DNA of 64,000 nt from the NCBI RefSeq assembly GCF_910589235.1, contig NC_060955.1, positions 21,713,558 through 21,777,557 of the forward strand, read 5' to 3'. This document shows positions 47,426 through 60,227 of the stretch, piece after piece (positions within the stretch are counted from its first letter, which is position 1; the number at the start of each line of letters is the position of its first letter). The position numbers and the translations under genes were made by a program. Under the pieces are notes generated by a model. That model had not been told where the DNA came from and did not search any database. It saw only the letters and a program-made list of their open reading frames with translations. This stretch comes from Vespa crabro. Taxonomy: Eukaryota; Arthropoda; Insecta; Hymenoptera; Vespidae.

Positions 47426-47585
47426 TTTTAAAAATTTATCGTCATCGTTAATTTTAGTTCGCTAGATCGTGAAAAGTGAGTATAATTCTTTCTACGGCGA
47501 CCAAACGAAATAGCTATTACGGAGAAATTGGGAAAAAATGGAACACGCTCAGCCTAATCTGATCCGATCGAAATTAAATTTTACA

Positions 47586-47620
<35 letters not shown>

Positions 47621-49710
47621 CTTTGACCTCTCCTTCCGTTTAGAATCAGGACGAGCCAATGGACTCCATCATATAATTGCGATACGCTACGAGCGCTTTT
47701 GCAAATAATCGTGTTAATTAGACAGGGCGGCTCTATCAGCTTTGGACGAAATTGAAAGCTCACCCTCTGGAAGGTTCCACTTACTCACCACTCATGATGT
47801 TGTCGCGAATGATTTGTACGTGTCGATCTCGATCCGGCCTGGTGTGTTCGTGCCAGAAGCCAACGACGTGGCCCAGTTCATGAACGACTATACCAAACTT
47901 GTCACAGTTTTTTCCGATACTGATTGCTTGCGGTCCGTTACCTCTTTTCCCGACGAAGGAACAGCATCTGGAGATGGCATAGGAAAGAAATACAAAGAAA
48001 ATAAGTCAAAGGAATGTATTATCGGAAATAGATTTGCGCGTATAACTAATGTTCTTTATCGGTTTATAATCAAATCATATGATAACGTTTGTGAATATGT
48101 GAGAATGCGAAACATATAAAAGACGATGCACATACTTGCACATTTTTTTTTTAAGACCATTTCCGACTATTTTTATTATTTTTTTATGTTTAAGATGAGT
48201 CCCATTTTTAGAATTGAATTTCTGTATTAAAAACAAAAAAAAAAGAAAAGAGAAAGAAAGTAATCACAAATTTTTCAAATGACTCCAATATTTTGAACTT
48301 CACGAAAATCTGATGATATATGTATATGAATACGTGAGAATGTTAAATATGAAAAATATATAATATAAAACATACCTAGACCTTGTCTATATGTTTTGTT
48401 TTATATAAAAACTTAATCTCTTCTCTTAATCGTTTTACTTAATATTTTATTGAAATATTCATTATTATATCAAGTGATCTTATTACTTTACTTTAAGTTT
48501 TATAATATACATGAATATATGAGAATGTAAACTGCAAAAAATAAAAAATACGGTATACGTATAATTTAGTTCTATTCTATTTTAAATAAAAATATCTTTC
48601 TTTCAATCGTTGGATCTAACATTATATTTAAATATTCATTATTCTATCAAACGATTTTAATCCCATACATTAATCTTAGAATATGTATGAGCACGTGAGA
48701 ATGGAAAATCTGAACGTGATACAAGATATAGAAAGTACATCTATATTTTTTTAATCGTTGTAATTATTTTATATATAAATATTCCCCTTCTTTTCTTCTT
48801 CTTTTTTCTTTTTTCTTTACATTTTTTTTTCTTTCTTATCTCTTCAGATCCAATCTATTTTATTGAAAAATATTAATTAATTTTCTTCTTTTTCTTTTAA
48901 ATGATTTTATGATCGCTATATAAAATAATGCACAGAGATGGTAGGTAAGAACTCACCCACAGGGTCTTTCCGTGAAGAGAATATAATTAGGATGTTCTCT
49001 TGGTACTCTCTCGACGAACTTGACGCAAGTAAAGTTTTCCCAATGTCTCATAGCTTGCTTGAAAAGTGCCTTGTGAGCTCCGGAAAAGTTACCATCGATC
49101 TCGTAAGGTATAACACCATGATCCCAGACACGTTCCTTTCTTGCAGTTGCGGCTCTTCGATTTCTCGTTGGAAAATTGTGGACTAGTGATTCTGTACCTC
49201 GCTCGTTGTTCGCAAGATATTTCGGTTTGTGGTCCATGTCGTAAAACTCAATGGACCGTAGTCGCCTATCGTGAAGCGAGACGACCTCGTCCGAGACATC
49301 ATTCGCCGTGTCCCGGGGCAAAGGGACAATTTTCCTTCGGTGATTTCGCCGTCGAGAGCCTCTGGAAAATGACAAGGATATTGTTCGCTTATTTTCTACA
49401 AAAGAATCGCAAATTTATGACTACCTTGATCGTTACCATTTCTATCTATTGCAGTTTTATCTCTCCTATGAATTTCTTCCTCTTATCGATTGTTTGAAGG
49501 AAGAAGAAGAAGAAGAAGAAGAAAAAAAAATAAATTAAAGATCAATGGCGTTAATAGGTCAATTAAATTCAATTATCTTTGATTATCGACCATTTTTCTT
49601 CTTGATTATGAAAATGACCTAAGTAATGTTACATATGTATATAATATGTAAATAATTTAGATTATTTATACGTATGCATATGTATATCAAGCATATGTAT
49701 ATTTTTTTTC

Positions 49711-49758
<48 letters not shown>

Positions 49759-50764
49759 TTATACATTAAAAAAATATATATGTAGTTAGAATGTATATCA
49801 TTCAGTTAATTTTCACCAGCACAATCGTTTAATGAAATGAAACGAGTAAAGAAACAAATTAGTACGTAAATTGTAAACGCACCTGCGAGAAATATATATT
49901 TCATTCTTTATAGCACATTCTCTGTTCAAGGCGGATTTATTTGCCTTTCCCCATCCTTCTGTTTCATCGACAACAATGAAGGAAGTCGTGAATCTAATCG
50001 GTGAAAGTTCTCGAGCTAGAAAATAATACTTAGGAAAATGAAAGGAAAATGACTGAATCGAAAGGGGAATTTGATTAAACGTTTGAATCGTGAAATACGA
50101 ATTAATCGTTAGTTGTTTCAATAAAATGTTGAGTCTTCCACAAAAAGGATGAAGGAATGAAGGAAAGAAAGAAAGAAAAAAAAAAAAAAAACGAAAAAGA
50201 TGATACGAGGTTTCGCTTCTCAGCACCCTGCGGAAAGATATTTTCTTTTTTTTTCTTCTTCTTCTTTTTTTTTTTTTTTACTTCCTCTTGCGCAAGAGCT
50301 AACAACAAAGCGAGACTTAATGTACGAATCGAACGTGGTCCGTAGTCGTGGTTCCGTAGTTTTTTACGATTCTTCGACAAGCCTTAGGGGTAGGGATGAA
50401 AGAGGGAATGAAATTGCTATCGCGGCAAATGCGCTTTTCATGGCTCTACCGGGGAATAAATTCGAAAAGTATAGATAGGCGAAGAAATGAGTCGAAAAGA
50501 TCCAGTCAGTGTCGATGTACATTTGAGAGATACAAATAAAAAAGAAGCCGCGGTGATTGAAAGTAAAATTATCAAGTAACTATCATCTTTCCATTTTTCT
50601 TTTTTCTTCTTTTTTGATTATTCTCTTCTTGGTGATCATTACTATCCTAGATTCAATGAAGCCTGCATTTCATTCTATCCTTCAATCTTTTCTTCTTTTC
50701 TTTTTCTTTTTTTTTTTTTCAATGCAATTAATTTTCTTTCATAGAAATTCTTCATGAGAAAAGC

Positions 50765-50799
<35 letters not shown>

Positions 50800-50808
50800 G
50801 AGAGAAAA

Positions 50809-50872
<64 letters not shown>

Positions 50873-51319
50873 CTAAAAATTAAGAAATACGATTAATGAA
50901 TTAATTTAACATCTTAATATGTTTAATATTTTTCATGTATACATATAATTTTACAATATCAATATATACATTTATTTATATTCCAAAACAATTTAGAGAT
51001 CTGAGATATATTTCGGTATTATCAAAAGCAATCGAAATATATCAAATATATCAAATTAGATAGAATAACTTTTATTTAATTATCGACAAAATTATATACA
51101 ATAAATTTCTCCTTAATAAATATTCGACGAGATAGCTATTGGGAGATTCGTAAGAATTACGTTTGGATTGGAAAGGAAAACAAATTTTTAGATAAAATTA
51201 TATTGAATAAATTGGATAAACATTTAACTATCCTTTAGATTAATTTCTTCAATTTATCGTAAAAAGAAATTCCAGAGAAAAATATAAAAAGGAAAAGAAA
51301 ATGAGAAAGAGAGAGAGAG

Positions 51320-51370
<51 letters not shown>

Positions 51371-51673
51371 ATGCAAAAAAAGAATACGCGGAAAGAAATA
51401 AAAAATAGAGGATAATCGTGCTGGTGGTGGTTGAAGGCAAGGGGGTGCCTAGTCGACACTTTGAAAAATAATTCTCTCCCCTCGCGTAAACATTGGACTA
51501 AAGTGCGTAGCTCTCGCGCGTACGGCGGTGGCAGTAGCAGCAGTGCCAGTGCCTATCCCTCGTTTATTAGTACTAATTACCGGGTGAGCGTAATTCTCTC
51601 ACAGCCACCCCGTCCGATAGGAGAACGAAAGAGCGAGAGAGAGAGAGAGAGGGAGTTAACCTCCCTTTTACTT

Positions 51674-51704
<31 letters not shown>

Positions 51705-54155
51705 TCCAACCCCTCTGGGTCTCCTCGAGCGACAGTGCGCCGGCAGTCAGCCTACGAGTTTCTGAATCGGTACGGCATTACAATTAATTAACGAGCTGCA
51801 CTCTCACGAGTTTCGTTAAGGGAGCGTTCACAATGTCGTCTTAAATGAGAACATTAATCGATAGGACAAACTCGTAAAGAATATCCTCGTAAACATTTTA
51901 AATGATTTTTATCGGTATTATTTTTTATTGATATTTTCTTTTTTCTTCCCTCTTTCTTTTCTCTTCCTTTTTTTTCCCTTGTTCTTTCTATTTCCTTCTC
52001 TTTTCTTGTTCCTCTTTTTCATTTTTAAAAAACAACAATTGATCGATGATTTTTCATCAAACAAATTGATTCATGGATAAACAAGTAACATTATAAGTAA
52101 TGAGTTTTGTTTATAATTTTCATGAATGAATTTAACAATTTATAAATTTTTGTTTTCACCCTTTTGTGATTTTTTTTCTTTCTTTTTCTTTTTTTTTTTT
52201 TTTATTTTGTTGTTGTTTCTTTTGTTTTTGCTTCTTTTCTTGTAATTCTTTTTTTTTTTTCCCAACGGCGGAGCTTACTTCGTTTTCGTTGAAAGAAAAT
52301 GGTTTCATACGCGTTCGCGTATCCGTGTGGACGATCTTGCGGATTAGAATAAAAGCAGAAGAAAGAAAAAAGGAAGAAGAATGTGGACAACAAAAATACG
52401 AAAAGGAACGCTTGGCACTCGTAGTCGGTACGATTTACGCGCGAAAAAATGCGTGAGAAAAGTAGAATCTTTTTTCTCTTAATCTTCTTTTTTTTCCTTT
52501 TCTCTTCTTTCTTTTTTTCCTTTTTCTTTTTCTCTCTTCACTTTTTTTATCCCCAGCCACGTGGGCGACGGAAAACGCGTGAAGAGAGAACGCTCGCGTT
52601 GCTCCAATTTTTTTTTATTTTCTCCTTTTTTTTTTTACTCTTTTTCTTTCTTCTTTTCTTCGCGTGATCGTCATACGTACATACATACGTGCGAGGAGCA
52701 GCACGATAAGAGCGACAAAAAAAAAAAAAAAGAAAAAAGAAAAGAAAGAAAGAAAAAAAAACAAAAGAAAAAAAATGAAAAAAAGGAAGGAACAAGAAGG
52801 GAAAAATGAAAAAAAGGACGGGAGTAAAAATTGAAAAATCTATCCATCAACGAGAAGAAAAAAAAGGGGAGAAGGAAAATAGAAAGAAAGAAAGAAAGAA
52901 AGAAAGAAAAAAAAAGGAGAACAAAAAAAAAAGAAACAAGCGAAAAAAGTAGTCGGAGTTACGTAGAGTCGTTTGGAAGGCGACAATAAACGAGACGATT
53001 ATTCCCGGCGATTAATAACTCCCGATATTCCGTCGTTTCTGTTCCGCTTTCGCGCGGGATGTTTAAATCGCAGGAGATATAGCGCTATCGTCAAACAATG
53101 AATCTGTAAATAGGAATATCGGATCTCTCGCGTAGCCTTGCTGCTGACAGCATCGCCTGACTATACCTATAATATAGGTATATGAATGTACATAGATATG
53201 TATATATATATAACTTGGGTGAGATGAATAGCGAATATTTCAGGAACGTCGGACATTGGTAACAGTGAGATAGAAGAGAGAGAGAGAGAGTGAGAGAGAG
53301 AGAGAGAGAGAGAGCGAAAGAGGGGAGAAGGGTGAGATATATAGTGCGAACTGGTTGTCCATTAAATGTGTTTTTTTTTTTTTTAATTTCTTTTTTTTAT
53401 TAGAACAATGGAACGTTACGGTGTAGCGTGGCAAACAATGGAGTAATATTCTAACGAGAATCAACGAGGCATTGTGGTAATTGGAATCGTGCCAATGTCC
53501 TCGGTGGATACTATTTCTTCTCAATGGGAGAATTGAATTTTTTAACATTTCCATGTATAATTGTACTTGAGGATGGCATAAAGCAAATCGAAATGAATAT
53601 TGAATTTTTATAGAATTTCTAAAGCCAATGAAAAAGAAAGGCTTTATAGACCTTTCGTACGCGTACGTAGATATATACGTATGTGTGTATGTGCATATAT
53701 ATATGTATGTATTTATATGTATGTAACGAATCGATCGTAAGGGAATGTAAATTTTAAAACAGTCCTTCATCAATCGTTTTGATTTTCTCTACGAAAAATG
53801 AGAAAGAAAAATTCATCCCTAGTCAGCAGATTTTTCGAGGGGGAAAAAAAGAAGAAAGAAAAGCAAAAAAAAAACCTGACAAAGACCGATGACGTTGGTG
53901 GTTGCCTGTTTTCTATTTCCTTTTTCTACGACTGGCCGATATCAAAAATCGAACGAAAAGGAATATGTAGAGAGAAGTACGATGAGTTACGAAGGCCTAT
54001 CCGTGGTTGAATGGAGGAACATGCTATTCGCTGAATACGAAATTTCTCTCGGTGAGATCTCGATAAATCACTCGTCTTTCGGTCTCTTGCACTTTTCTTT
54101 TTCTCTATTTTCTCGAAAGACGGAGAGTTAAATAAAAAAAGAGAGTAAGAGAGCG

Positions 54156-54190
<35 letters not shown>

Positions 54191-54308
54191 GAACTAAGGA
54201 AGGGTGTAAAAGTAGAAGTAGGAAAGATACAGAAATCGATAGGATGAAGTTACCTCGGTAGTACGAACACCTTCGTCGACGAGTCTTCTCACCCTTGACA
54301 CTTTTGAA

Positions 54309-54360
<52 letters not shown>

Positions 54361-55391
54361 AGATAGAAAGAGTGAGTAACGCTTAAACCCCGATGAGATT
54401 GTTCCCCTGGTAAGATTAATGTGACTTAGTCTGTACTTTAATTCGATACCTCGAACAGGCCGGCGGCACTTTCGAGACGGACCTTGAGAGATGACCTTGC
54501 TTTAAGAAGGGTCTTGCCGTCGACAGCTGGAACTCACTCGATAAAGGGAGAACGCGTTCTCTTCTCTCCCAATCCCTCCTCCGATTCTCCTTTAAACGTG
54601 TGAAACTTCCTTGCCGATTACTCGGCAAGATTTATAATCATGTTCAAGTACAAAAAAAGTTCCGCGAAGACAAATTACATTCGATAATTCGAATTTCTTT
54701 TTTTCTTTTCTTTTTTTTTCTCCCCCTTTAGATAAAAGATACATAGATCATCCTCCAATCCTATTATCGAATTAATATCTGTATAAGTAATCGAGGTAAT
54801 AATTGAAGAAATTTAAAAAAAAAAAAAAAATAAAAAATGATAAAAATAAAGAATATTTCATTCGGATAGTAAAAAAAAAAAACAAAAAAAAAAAAGAAAA
54901 GAAAGTTTTTAATTCACATTTAATTCATTCTTTACGATTGCTTCAATTTATTCTTTTCCTCTTCCTTATTTCACCTTTTTCTTTTTCCTTTTTCCATTTT
55001 ATACCAATTATTCTTCCCTATATTTCCTACGTATCGTCTTTCGTAATTATTCGATAATACTCCATGTGATCCTAATGATAGTAAGCATCGTATAACTTTC
55101 GCGCTCGTTACCGCAATTTCGTTATCTCACGATTTATCAACGACAAAAGGGAGAGTCGGTAGCCTGACAGTCTGATCCTCTTCGGAATTCTCTTCGGGAG
55201 CTTCATTGGAGAATCACTACGTGATCGTGTTTCACGGGGTTGGATACAGGCCGTAAACAGGCGCTTTCGTGAACCCGTCGACGATGAACACGTACAGAAG
55301 AGAAACCCACATAAATGCGTCTACCTACTACGAGAGAGATACGTTACGTCTATCCACTCGCGCGTATCCCTTTTGGGTTTCCACCTCTCTC

Positions 55392-55444
<53 letters not shown>

Positions 55445-56205
55445 ATTTGTTATTAGTTGGGGGGTGTTGATGGTCCAGGAACATTTATGTAACATCTCGT
55501 TTTGTATACAAACGAACACACGTATAAATAGATACATACGCAATATATCTTGTCAGTCTCAACGATAGGTGTAATGTTATAAAAATTATTATAAAAGAAT
55601 AGAGAGTATGACAATAATAAGAATTCTTCTTTCATTTAGTGGATGAAATGCGAGTCAATGGCCGTGTCAAAAGCGGAAAAAGAGGAACCGAGCAGGTGTT
55701 CGACGTTAAATCCAGTCGACGAGAAACATAGAGAGCTGCGTGTGTGTGAGAGAGAGAGAAAGAGAGAGGGAGAATAGTAGATATAGGATCGACATACCTG
55801 ATCGGGGGTGGAGCGTTGCCGATGCTGACAGGTTATTGGCAGTTCGAGGGCTGAAAATGCTCGGACGGCAGTATCGGACCCCATTTTCCAGCTTTACGAT
55901 GACGGCCATTGTTATTGGCATCGCCGGTTGGCTCTACCACCGGGAAGACGGGTGGTAAGAGGAAGAGGGTGGATTGGAAGAGGGTGACTGAGCAAGTATA
56001 TATACATTTAGAGTATATATATATATATAGTATATAAATATATATATATATATACATGTACGTTGCTCGTGTGTGTATGTATATCTGTGTCTACGAGAAC
56101 GAACTTGCCACGAGTGTAGTCACGTGCTCGATTTAATCGTTCCCACTGGAATTGGGTTAGGTACGCCAAAAAATTAACGACAAATCCGTTCTCTGCACTC
56201 CCTTC

Positions 56206-56243
<38 letters not shown>

Positions 56244-56770
56244 TTTCCTCTCCCTATCTATTTCTTTCTTCCTTTCAGTCTTTCTCCCTAAAATCTCCGA
56301 AAAAAGCATTTCGAGTAGGCTCCTCATCGTTCGGCTTTTTCCGATCGTTCGACCGTACGAGTATAAAAAAAAGAAAAAAAAAAAAGAAAAAAAAAAAAAG
56401 AAAGAAAAAAGAAGAAAAAGAAAAGGCACAAGGGCAATGGCTCTCTGCGTGTGACAGGATATATTCGAACAAGAAAGAAAATTTGTTGCCGACATAAACT
56501 AGAAATTAATGATCCGCATCCTTCGCTTGATGTAATTAAGATCCGTGGCTTCTCCGATTGCAAGAGACGTACGGAGTTGGAGGCTGAGTGCGGTTAACTT
56601 TGATAATTCGGTAAAATCTATTACGTCTCGCGTCTAATGGACTTAACTTCTGACACGATAGTCGCCCTGGTAGTTCCCTCCGTGGACTTACGATGAGCGC
56701 GTATCTTCGACATAACTTTGACAAACTCTTCAGTCAACTATCAACCACGGATCTCTCTTTCTCTCTTCCT

Positions 56771-56810
<40 letters not shown>

Positions 56811-56849
56811 CTCTCTTTCTCTCTTCCTCCTTCTCTCTCTCTCTCTCTC

Positions 56850-56880
<31 letters not shown>

Positions 56881-58026
56881 TGCTCTCTTTCTTCCTTCCG
56901 GATATTCTCGTCAGGTTGAAGTTCGAAATTTGTTGGAGCAGTTTACGTCAGAGAATGTTGAGTTATTTTTTTCACTTAAGTTCTTTCTTTCCTGACTATG
57001 TTTTTTATTTTTTTTTTTCTTATTTATTTATCTTTTTTTTTGTTTTTTTTTTGTTTATTTTTGTATATATATATATATATATATATATAACAACATGAAC
57101 TGTTCCAGCGTGTTTATTATTTCGAAATTCTCGAGTTAAAGATAAATTAATCATATTGAAAGATATTAATTTTCACGTTGTTAGAAACGTTAAACTAAAC
57201 ATACCTTCTACGATGATGACGACGATGACGTTGTTTCGATCTATCTTGCGTCGTTGTTTCCGGCCTAATTGTAGACATATAACCTCCTATTTCTTCGATG
57301 TTATCTTCTTGAGCATTTCTAGTCTTTGCCGTTGTTGAACCGATTGAAAAATCTATGTCATCGGGTATCTTCGGTGTCGTTTGCTTGATCCTACCTTCTC
57401 TAATATTTGAAGTTTCGGTTATCGTCAAATAATTCTGTCGATGAGCCAAGTGTCTCTTTTTCGCCGGAAGAGTCGTCGATTCTAATCTAATGAACAATAA
57501 ATATGCTCAATTGATATTGATAAAGGGATTAAAAAAAAAGACATTATCATTTACCTGATTTCAATGCCCTCCTCCTTTATTTCAGGATTAGTATCACCGT
57601 TCCTAACGTTAAAGATAAATCCATCCTCGAATTCGCCGCCCATGCTATACTGATTGCGATCCACCATGATCGGTTCAGGTTTCCCTTGAGAGACTACGCT
57701 CTCTTCTTCCTCACGATGAGCCTCATTGTTCATGTCGTGCTCATTTTTGAACTGTAATATCTCTGTAAAGAATACGTACCATTTGATCTTATCTCTTATT
57801 GATATAATTAAATATAATATAATTAATTCTTCGGATATAATTAAAGTCTATGAAAAGAAAATTATTCATTTACCGGTAAGACCTTCCTCTTCGACTTGAA
57901 GACCTTCCTTTAATACCTCCTCTCTGTATTTTTCCAATTCCTCAAGGTACGACTTATTCAACTTTTGCTGTCGCCATTCTGTTTCGTACTTGATGTTGGG
58001 CAGTGCTATGTCACCAAGAAATCCAC
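43504..58026 (-). CDS. tld: Tolloid/BMP-1 family astacin metalloprotease, 5' partial
   Basis: This is a secreted zinc protease that cleaves Chordin/Sog to release BMP/Dpp and processes matrix proteins. Minus-strand exons: 58026-57874, 57762-57555, 57486-57205, 49361-48957, 47967-47789, 46748-46518, 46427-46203, 45885-45418, 45303-45181, 45110-44792, 44711-44366, 44308-44095, 44024-43774 and 43668-43504 (TGA). About 1188 aa are visible. The prodomain opens with [10 protein letters not shown], the BMP-1 hallmark, then a long charged stretch and a furin site RNRR before [19 protein letters not shown]. The astacin domain has CCSFVG, zinc motif [19 protein letters not shown] (47850-47882) and Met-turn SIMHY. 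Then come CUB1, CUB2, EGF ([14 protein letters not shown]), CUB3, EGF ([14 protein letters not shown]), CUB4, CUB5 and an acidic tail ([11 protein letters not shown]). This is the full tolloid architecture. The exon(s) with the signal peptide lie upstream and were not found. Whether it is Tolloid or Tolkin by orthology needs a tree. Confidence 0.95.
47394..47422. repeat. (TA)n microsatellite in a Tolloid intron
   Basis: A short AT array lies in the intron between exons 47967-47789 and 46748-46518. Confidence 0.85.
47588..47619. repeat. (CT)n microsatellite in a Tolloid intron
   Basis: About 15 CT units lie in the same intron as the previous TA array. Confidence 0.88.
48060..48940. repeat. 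Degenerate tandem array, about 180-bp period, in a Tolloid intron
   Basis: The motif TGAATAxGTGAGAATG recurs at about 48092, 48327, 48512 and 48687. A second block, AATATTCATTATTxTATCAA, recurs near 48455 and 48633, a 178 bp shift, with an earlier TTAATCG/TCAATCGTT block also repeated. A fifth, more decayed copy may reach 48940. It fills most of the intron between the two exons carrying the catalytic domain. Confidence 0.6.
49712..49754. repeat. (TA)n microsatellite
   Basis: An AT run of about 21 units lies in the large Tolloid intron. Confidence 0.88.
50766..50873. repeat. Compound (CT)n and (ATCT)n microsatellite
   Basis: A (CT)15 run (50766-50796) is followed, after about 12 bases, by about 16 perfect ATCT units (50809-50873). 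Confidence 0.93.
51321..51370. repeat. (AAAG)n microsatellite
   Basis: About 12 perfect tetranucleotide units, preceded by a short GA run, lie just before the CpG-rich block at 51420-51790. Confidence 0.92.
51420..51790. promoter_or_regulatory. CpG-rich island in the large Tolloid intron
   Basis: A GC- and CpG-rich patch contains CTCTCGCGCGTACGGCGG, repeated AGTGCC/GCAGT motifs and a GGCAGTCAGCC that resembles an arthropod initiator (TCAGT). It stands out sharply from flanking AT-rich DNA. It could be an alternative promoter or an enhancer. No coding exon is evident. Confidence 0.35.
53162..53182. repeat. Perfect 21-bp palindrome
   Basis: TATACCTATA-A-TATAGGTATA has 10-bp arms and a single central base. 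It lies next to a CpG-rich patch in the Tolloid intron. Confidence 0.7.
53276..53313. repeat. (GA)n microsatellite
   Basis: A GA run with one TG interruption lies in the large Tolloid intron. Confidence 0.88.
54308..54356. repeat. (GA)n microsatellite
   Basis: A GA-rich run of about 22 units lies here. A similar shorter array lies at 54160-54189. Confidence 0.88.
55384..55443. repeat. (CT)n microsatellite
   Basis: A CT run of about 25 units with minor interruptions lies in the large Tolloid intron. Confidence 0.88.
56770..56892. repeat. (CT)n array with internal duplication
   Basis: Two near-identical blocks (TTCTCTCTTCCTCCTT, then CT repeats, then TTGCTCTCTTT) occur side by side, indicating a recent duplication within a CT array. 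Confidence 0.85.
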
Positions 58027-58114
58027 CTGGAATCAAATATTATTTTGTTTTTTTGTTTTAAAAATTGTTGGCAATATTTCATAGAATTTTCATAGGCTCA
58101 TTTATATTCATTGA

Positions 58115-58117
<3 letters not shown>

Positions 58118-58164
<47 letters not shown>

Positions 58165-58202
58165 TTTATATTTATATTTATATTTATATTTATATTTATA
58201 TT
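58118..58202. repeat. (TA)n followed by (TATTTA)n
   Basis: An AT run passes into about seven units of the hexamer TATTTA, just upstream of Tolloid exon 58026-57874. Confidence 0.88.
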
Positions 58203-59830
58203 CAAAGGTCTTGAAGCAGTGGTCAGATACCAGCAAAGGATTAATTTCAAAAGTTATCTCAAATCTCTAAAAAGAAAATAGGAAGGGATCTCGATCATAC
58301 GTGTATCTCATTCGTATACGGTCGAAAGCCTCCGTCGAATCTCCTGGAAAGTCGATCGCCTTTCCGAGACGGCGTTCCCGCAGGGATTGAACGTAGTATG
58401 GACCTATTATCGGTTACCATAAATCATCGAACGTGTTATCGGTCGAAAGAGAGTTTGCTCTGATCGTGGTTGTTGCGAACGACGTAAACAGCATCTCGGC
58501 CAGACTTTGCTATCTTCCACCGTGACAGAAGAGAAAAACGGTATTCTGTTGGAGTCACGCGGATATAGTGAGCGCGAGAGTGAAATAGATATACAAAGAA
58601 AGCTAACTATGCAAATTCGATTTCGAATCTCGGAAAACGAAAAAAAAAAAGAAAGAAAAATTTTTCCTTTTTTTGATTAATACCATTCCTTTCGATACTT
58701 ATAGATTTACATTTTAAATTTTCCCGCGTTATATCTCACGAGATAAAAAGAGGACAACTAACTTTTCTATACGAGCTAAAGGTCCATAAGCTTTCTATAT
58801 CTGATAACTTTTTAACGTGTCAAAGGTCCGATTAAATGAAACTAAAGTTCGGATTAAAGGTACGAAAACTGAACAGCTCTTTTTCGATTGTTAAAGAAGA
58901 TCTCGTTATACGATCGAGATAGTTCGTTAGTTTGAAGATCGCGATAAAAAGAGAACGAGAAGGTCAGCCAGGTTTTATCGAATTCCGTATCGACATCCCC
59001 CATTGGGATCTCTCAATAGTGGTTGTCTGGATGGGTGGTGGTCGAACGGGTGCTTCAAGAGAAGCCGTAATTAGATCGTTGGAAATGGAGAGGAACGTGA
59101 GAAAGAAAGAGGAAAAGAGATGATGAAAGAGAGAAAGAGAGAGACTGGTTCACAATTCTTTCTACTTTGTACAAGTTCGTTAGTTAAGTATATATACATA
59201 CACATACACATACACACACATATATATATATATATCATTTTTTATTCGTTTGATCTTTTTTAGAGTAGCACTCTCTCGAACGGAAGAATCGAGGGAAACG
59301 CGATCATACGATTTTCTACTATAAGATTCGGCATGTAACGAATTTTATCTTTTTCTTTTCTCTCTCTCTCTCTCTCTTTTTCTCTTTCTCTTTCTTTCGA
59401 TTTAAAACCTATCGAACAATTTAATCGAATAAAACCTAAGTGAAAAAGAAAAAAGAAAAGGGAAAGACTTTTGAAGAATTTCTTTCTACGTTTTATCAAT
59501 AACGTATTATCCTTTATCCTATATCATCTTACGTTTCAATTGGTTAGAAACTTAGTGCATGTCAATGAAAAGAATAAGAATAAGAAGAAGAAGAAGAAGA
59601 AGAAGAAAAAATGAAAAATGAGAAAAATGATCGAGACAGGCAGCTGCTAGCGATCATAGATAATCACCGAACGCAAGCCTACAGACAGGATCATAAATTC
59701 TACGGGCAATGCAATGATATTTCTCATGGCAGGGTTGCGTTATCGAGGATGAGGAGAGGGTATAGGGTTGTAGGGATACCTTACCAAATGTCCTCGATCG
59801 ATTTCCCTTAATTAACCCGATCCTATGACA

Positions 59831-59864
<34 letters not shown>

Positions 59865-60103
59865 TATACGCATATATAGTTAGAACGGAAGGGACTACCG
59901 ATCGTATTCCTCGGAATATTCTCTATGTGTGTACGAGCCGTAATGTTGGCGCGTGTCCCATTAGTCGCGTCGTATAATTTGTCGATGTGGAAATTAGCGG
60001 GACGCGTTCCGATATCGGCACGTCCCTACAACACGCCAAAAGGGCCACACGAGTTCGCCCTTTCGCCGTTAACGAGCACGAAATCGGCCGTATCCTCGTC
60101 GAG

Positions 60104-60151
60104 CTACTACTGCTGATGCTATTGGTGCTGCTGCTATTGCCGTTGTTGTTG

Positions 60152-60225
<74 letters not shown>
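60104..60225. repeat. (CTG)n / (CAG)n trinucleotide array
   Basis: About 120 bp of CTG units carry scattered TTG/GTT variants in a CpG-rich block. The plus strand keeps an open frame with poly-Leu (59987-60367). On the minus strand the poly-Gln frame has a stop a short way upstream and no Met before the repeat, so neither strand gives a convincing protein. Confidence 0.88.

Positions 60226-60227
<2 letters not shown>

Larger units (their letters stand above)
49362..57204. other. 7.8 kb Tolloid intron between prodomain and catalytic exons
   Basis: This large intron separates the prodomain exons from the exon with the furin site. No coding exon was recognised in it. It holds many microsatellites and several CpG-rich blocks (near 51420-51790, 52540-52700, 52970-53150, 54420-54620, 55140-55360, 55640-55980 and 56540-56720) that stand out from the AT-rich background and may be regulatory or alternative promoters. 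Confidence 0.6.
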
